The notes under the pieces were generated by a model. The model saw only the letters and a program-made list of their open reading frames with translations. It made no database searches and was not told where the DNA came from. The translations under genes and the position numbers were made by a program. 6,085 bases of DNA from CAYGAM01 sp964347915 (GTDB lineage Archaea; Thermoproteota; Nitrososphaeria; Nitrososphaerales; Nitrosopumilaceae), in assembly GCA_964347915.1 (NCBI GenBank), contig CAYGAM010000110.1, forward strand, positions 1 through 6,085, read 5' to 3'. Below are positions 5,386-6,085 of the stretch, piece after piece; within the stretch, counting starts at the first letter, position 1, and each line of letters starts with the position of its first letter.

Positions 5386-5432
5386 CCGTCCCTGCGCCGG
5401 CGCGGCCAGCCAAGGCGCGGCGTCAGGGACGG
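5386..5432. repeat. Long imperfect inverted repeat spanning the stop codon of the CFI-box gene
   Basis: CCGTCCCTG (5386-5394) pairs with CAGGGACGG (5424-5432). After one bulged base, CGCCG (5395-5399) pairs with CGGCG (5418-5422), giving 14 GC-rich pairs around an 18-base loop. The right arm includes part of the stop codon (5425-5423) of the minus-strand gene, so the RNA hairpin would form right at the end of that message. It has no following T-tract, so it may protect the 3' end or mark transcript processing rather than act as a terminator in the bacterial sense. Confidence 0.4.
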
Positions 5433-6085
5433 CGGCTGCAATCATGCTGCCGCAGAACGGCATCAGCCATGCTGCGCCATGCCAGCCTAGTCCCAAGCCG
5501 CCTGGCAACGACTATGTATGCAGCAGCAGGAGCTGCCGCATACATTCCCAGGTTCAGGACTATTGTCAGAATGCCTAGCGCCAGCACCGATCCTTCAGAA
5601 TTTTCTTCTGCCAGCGACATTATTGAGAGCGAGTGGATCATCGGAGCAATCAGCGCTTTTACAGCTTCGCGGAATGCGGGGCTCTCGCGCTGCATGTCGG
5701 CTATTGCAGGCGAGAACTCATAGTACAGGGAGTTGAATCCGGCAGCAAACGAGGCGCCCGATTCCGTGGAAAGAAGCGTGCTGTCCCGCAACTCTCTTAG
5801 CATCTGCACCTGCGGCGCCAGTTCGGTGCCGTACGCGGCAGTCGCAATCAGGCATCCGCCATCCTCGGCATCGGACGCGGCAGGACGCGGCACGCATTCG
5901 CCGTCCGAAAGAATGGTTCCAGGCCCGCAGTCTGGTTCTGATTCCAGTTCTGCGGCATCATGTTGCTCTGTCGGAGCCGGTTCTGGTACGGCGTCCGGTT
6001 CCAGGACAGCATCAGGTTCCCCTACAGAAGCAGGCGCAAAGTCCGGTTCTGCCGGCGGCCGCGTTTCTGCAGGCTGCGCAGAGGC
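5423..6085 (-). CDS. Surface protein C-terminus with CGPGT/CFI-type cassette and membrane anchor (5' end beyond the window)
   Basis: The reverse strand is open from the right edge to TGA at 5425-5423, giving 220 residues of a larger protein. Residues 1-52 are an acidic, proline-rich stalk with an EPDAV unit repeated (EPDAVLEPDAVPEPAP). Then come CGPGTILSDGECVP (53-66), which has two cysteines that could form a disulfide, and GGCLIATAAYGTE (76-88), a CFI-box type motif, followed by APQVQMLRELRD and a conserved-looking helical segment to about 160. Residues 167-193 form a transmembrane helix, followed by basic RR and a 22-residue cytosolic tail. From general knowledge, this order is a recurrent C-terminal cassette of thaumarchaeal surface proteins; its biochemical role is not known to me. 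The GTG at 5893 lies inside the cassette and is not the real start. The ectodomain, and hence the specific function, lies outside the window. Confidence 0.85.
   Translation of the reverse strand, partial: ASAQPAETRPPAEPDFAPASVGEPDAVLEPDAVPEPAPTEQHDAAELESEPDCGPGTILSDGECVPRPAASDAEDGGCLIATAAYGTELAPQVQMLRELRDSTLLSTESGASFAAGFNSLYYEFSPAIADMQRESPAFREAVKALIAPMIHSLSIMSLAEENSEGSVLALGILTIVLNLGMYAAAPAAAYIVVARRLGTRLAWRSMADAVLRQHDCSRRP

Larger units (their letters stand above)
5229..5422. other. Intergenic gap between CFI-box gene and solute-binding protein gene
   Basis: These 194 bases separate two minus-strand genes. They hold the distal arm of the 5386-5432 inverted repeat, the CATGCGGT direct repeat, an AATGCAGTC (5268-5276) just upstream of the TATA element, and the promoter itself. 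The presence of a separate promoter and the gap length argue against one operon. No small gene is convincing: an 85-codon minus-strand frame running from 5508 to 5251 overlaps the 3' part of the CFI-box gene out of frame. Confidence 0.5.

Noticed and set aside
5251..5508. An 85-codon minus-strand frame between the CFI-box and solute-binding genes
   Set aside because: It overlaps the CFI-box gene out of frame and the promoter of the next gene. The composition (Trp, Pro, Ala, Gly) is low-information and no start signal is seen.

Overview
The window looks archaeal, most likely from a high-GC marine Nitrososphaeria (Thaumarchaeota) lineage such as the sponge symbiont Cenarchaeum symbiosum. The organism call is inference. 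It rests on GC-rich coding DNA with frequent AGG and ATA codons, AT-rich TATA-type promoters placed 25-27 bases before apparently leaderless starts, and a C-terminal surface-protein cassette (CGPGT...C motif, then GGCLIATAAYGTE, then a membrane helix) that I associate with ammonia-oxidising archaea. No rRNA, tRNA, CRISPR array, insertion sequence or integrase was seen.

Layout from left to right. (1) Positions 1-1502, minus strand: a secreted LVIVD-repeat (beta-propeller type) protein, open at the left edge, with a signal peptide, eight full repeats of 52-55 residues and part of a ninth. A nine-codon mini-ORF with a good Shine-Dalgarno precedes it and ends in an ATGA overlap with its start. 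(2) Positions about 1526-2035: a divergent intergenic region with AT-rich promoter elements, several perfect palindromes (one of 21 bp) and one doubtful small ORF. (3) Positions 2036-2773, plus strand: a class I SAM-dependent methyltransferase, probably leaderless, with an inverted repeat lying between its TATA box and start. (4) Positions 2727-5228, minus strand: a large exported solute-binding protein of the peptide/nickel (family 5) class, anchored by a C-terminal helix. It overlaps the methyltransferase tail to tail by 47 bp. (5) Positions 5423-6085, minus strand: the C-terminal part of another surface protein, open at the right edge, with an acidic proline-rich stalk, the Cys/CFI-type cassette and a membrane helix.

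The most interesting observation is that the solute-binding protein appears circularly permuted. Segments that form the second half of DppA/OppA-like proteins come first, directly after the signal peptide, and segments that form the first half follow. The seam falls at one defined strand of the fold.

Three of the four main genes encode exported or membrane-anchored proteins, so this is a cell-envelope neighbourhood. No permease or ATPase partner for the binding protein lies in the window, and nothing ties the cytosolic methyltransferase functionally to its neighbours.
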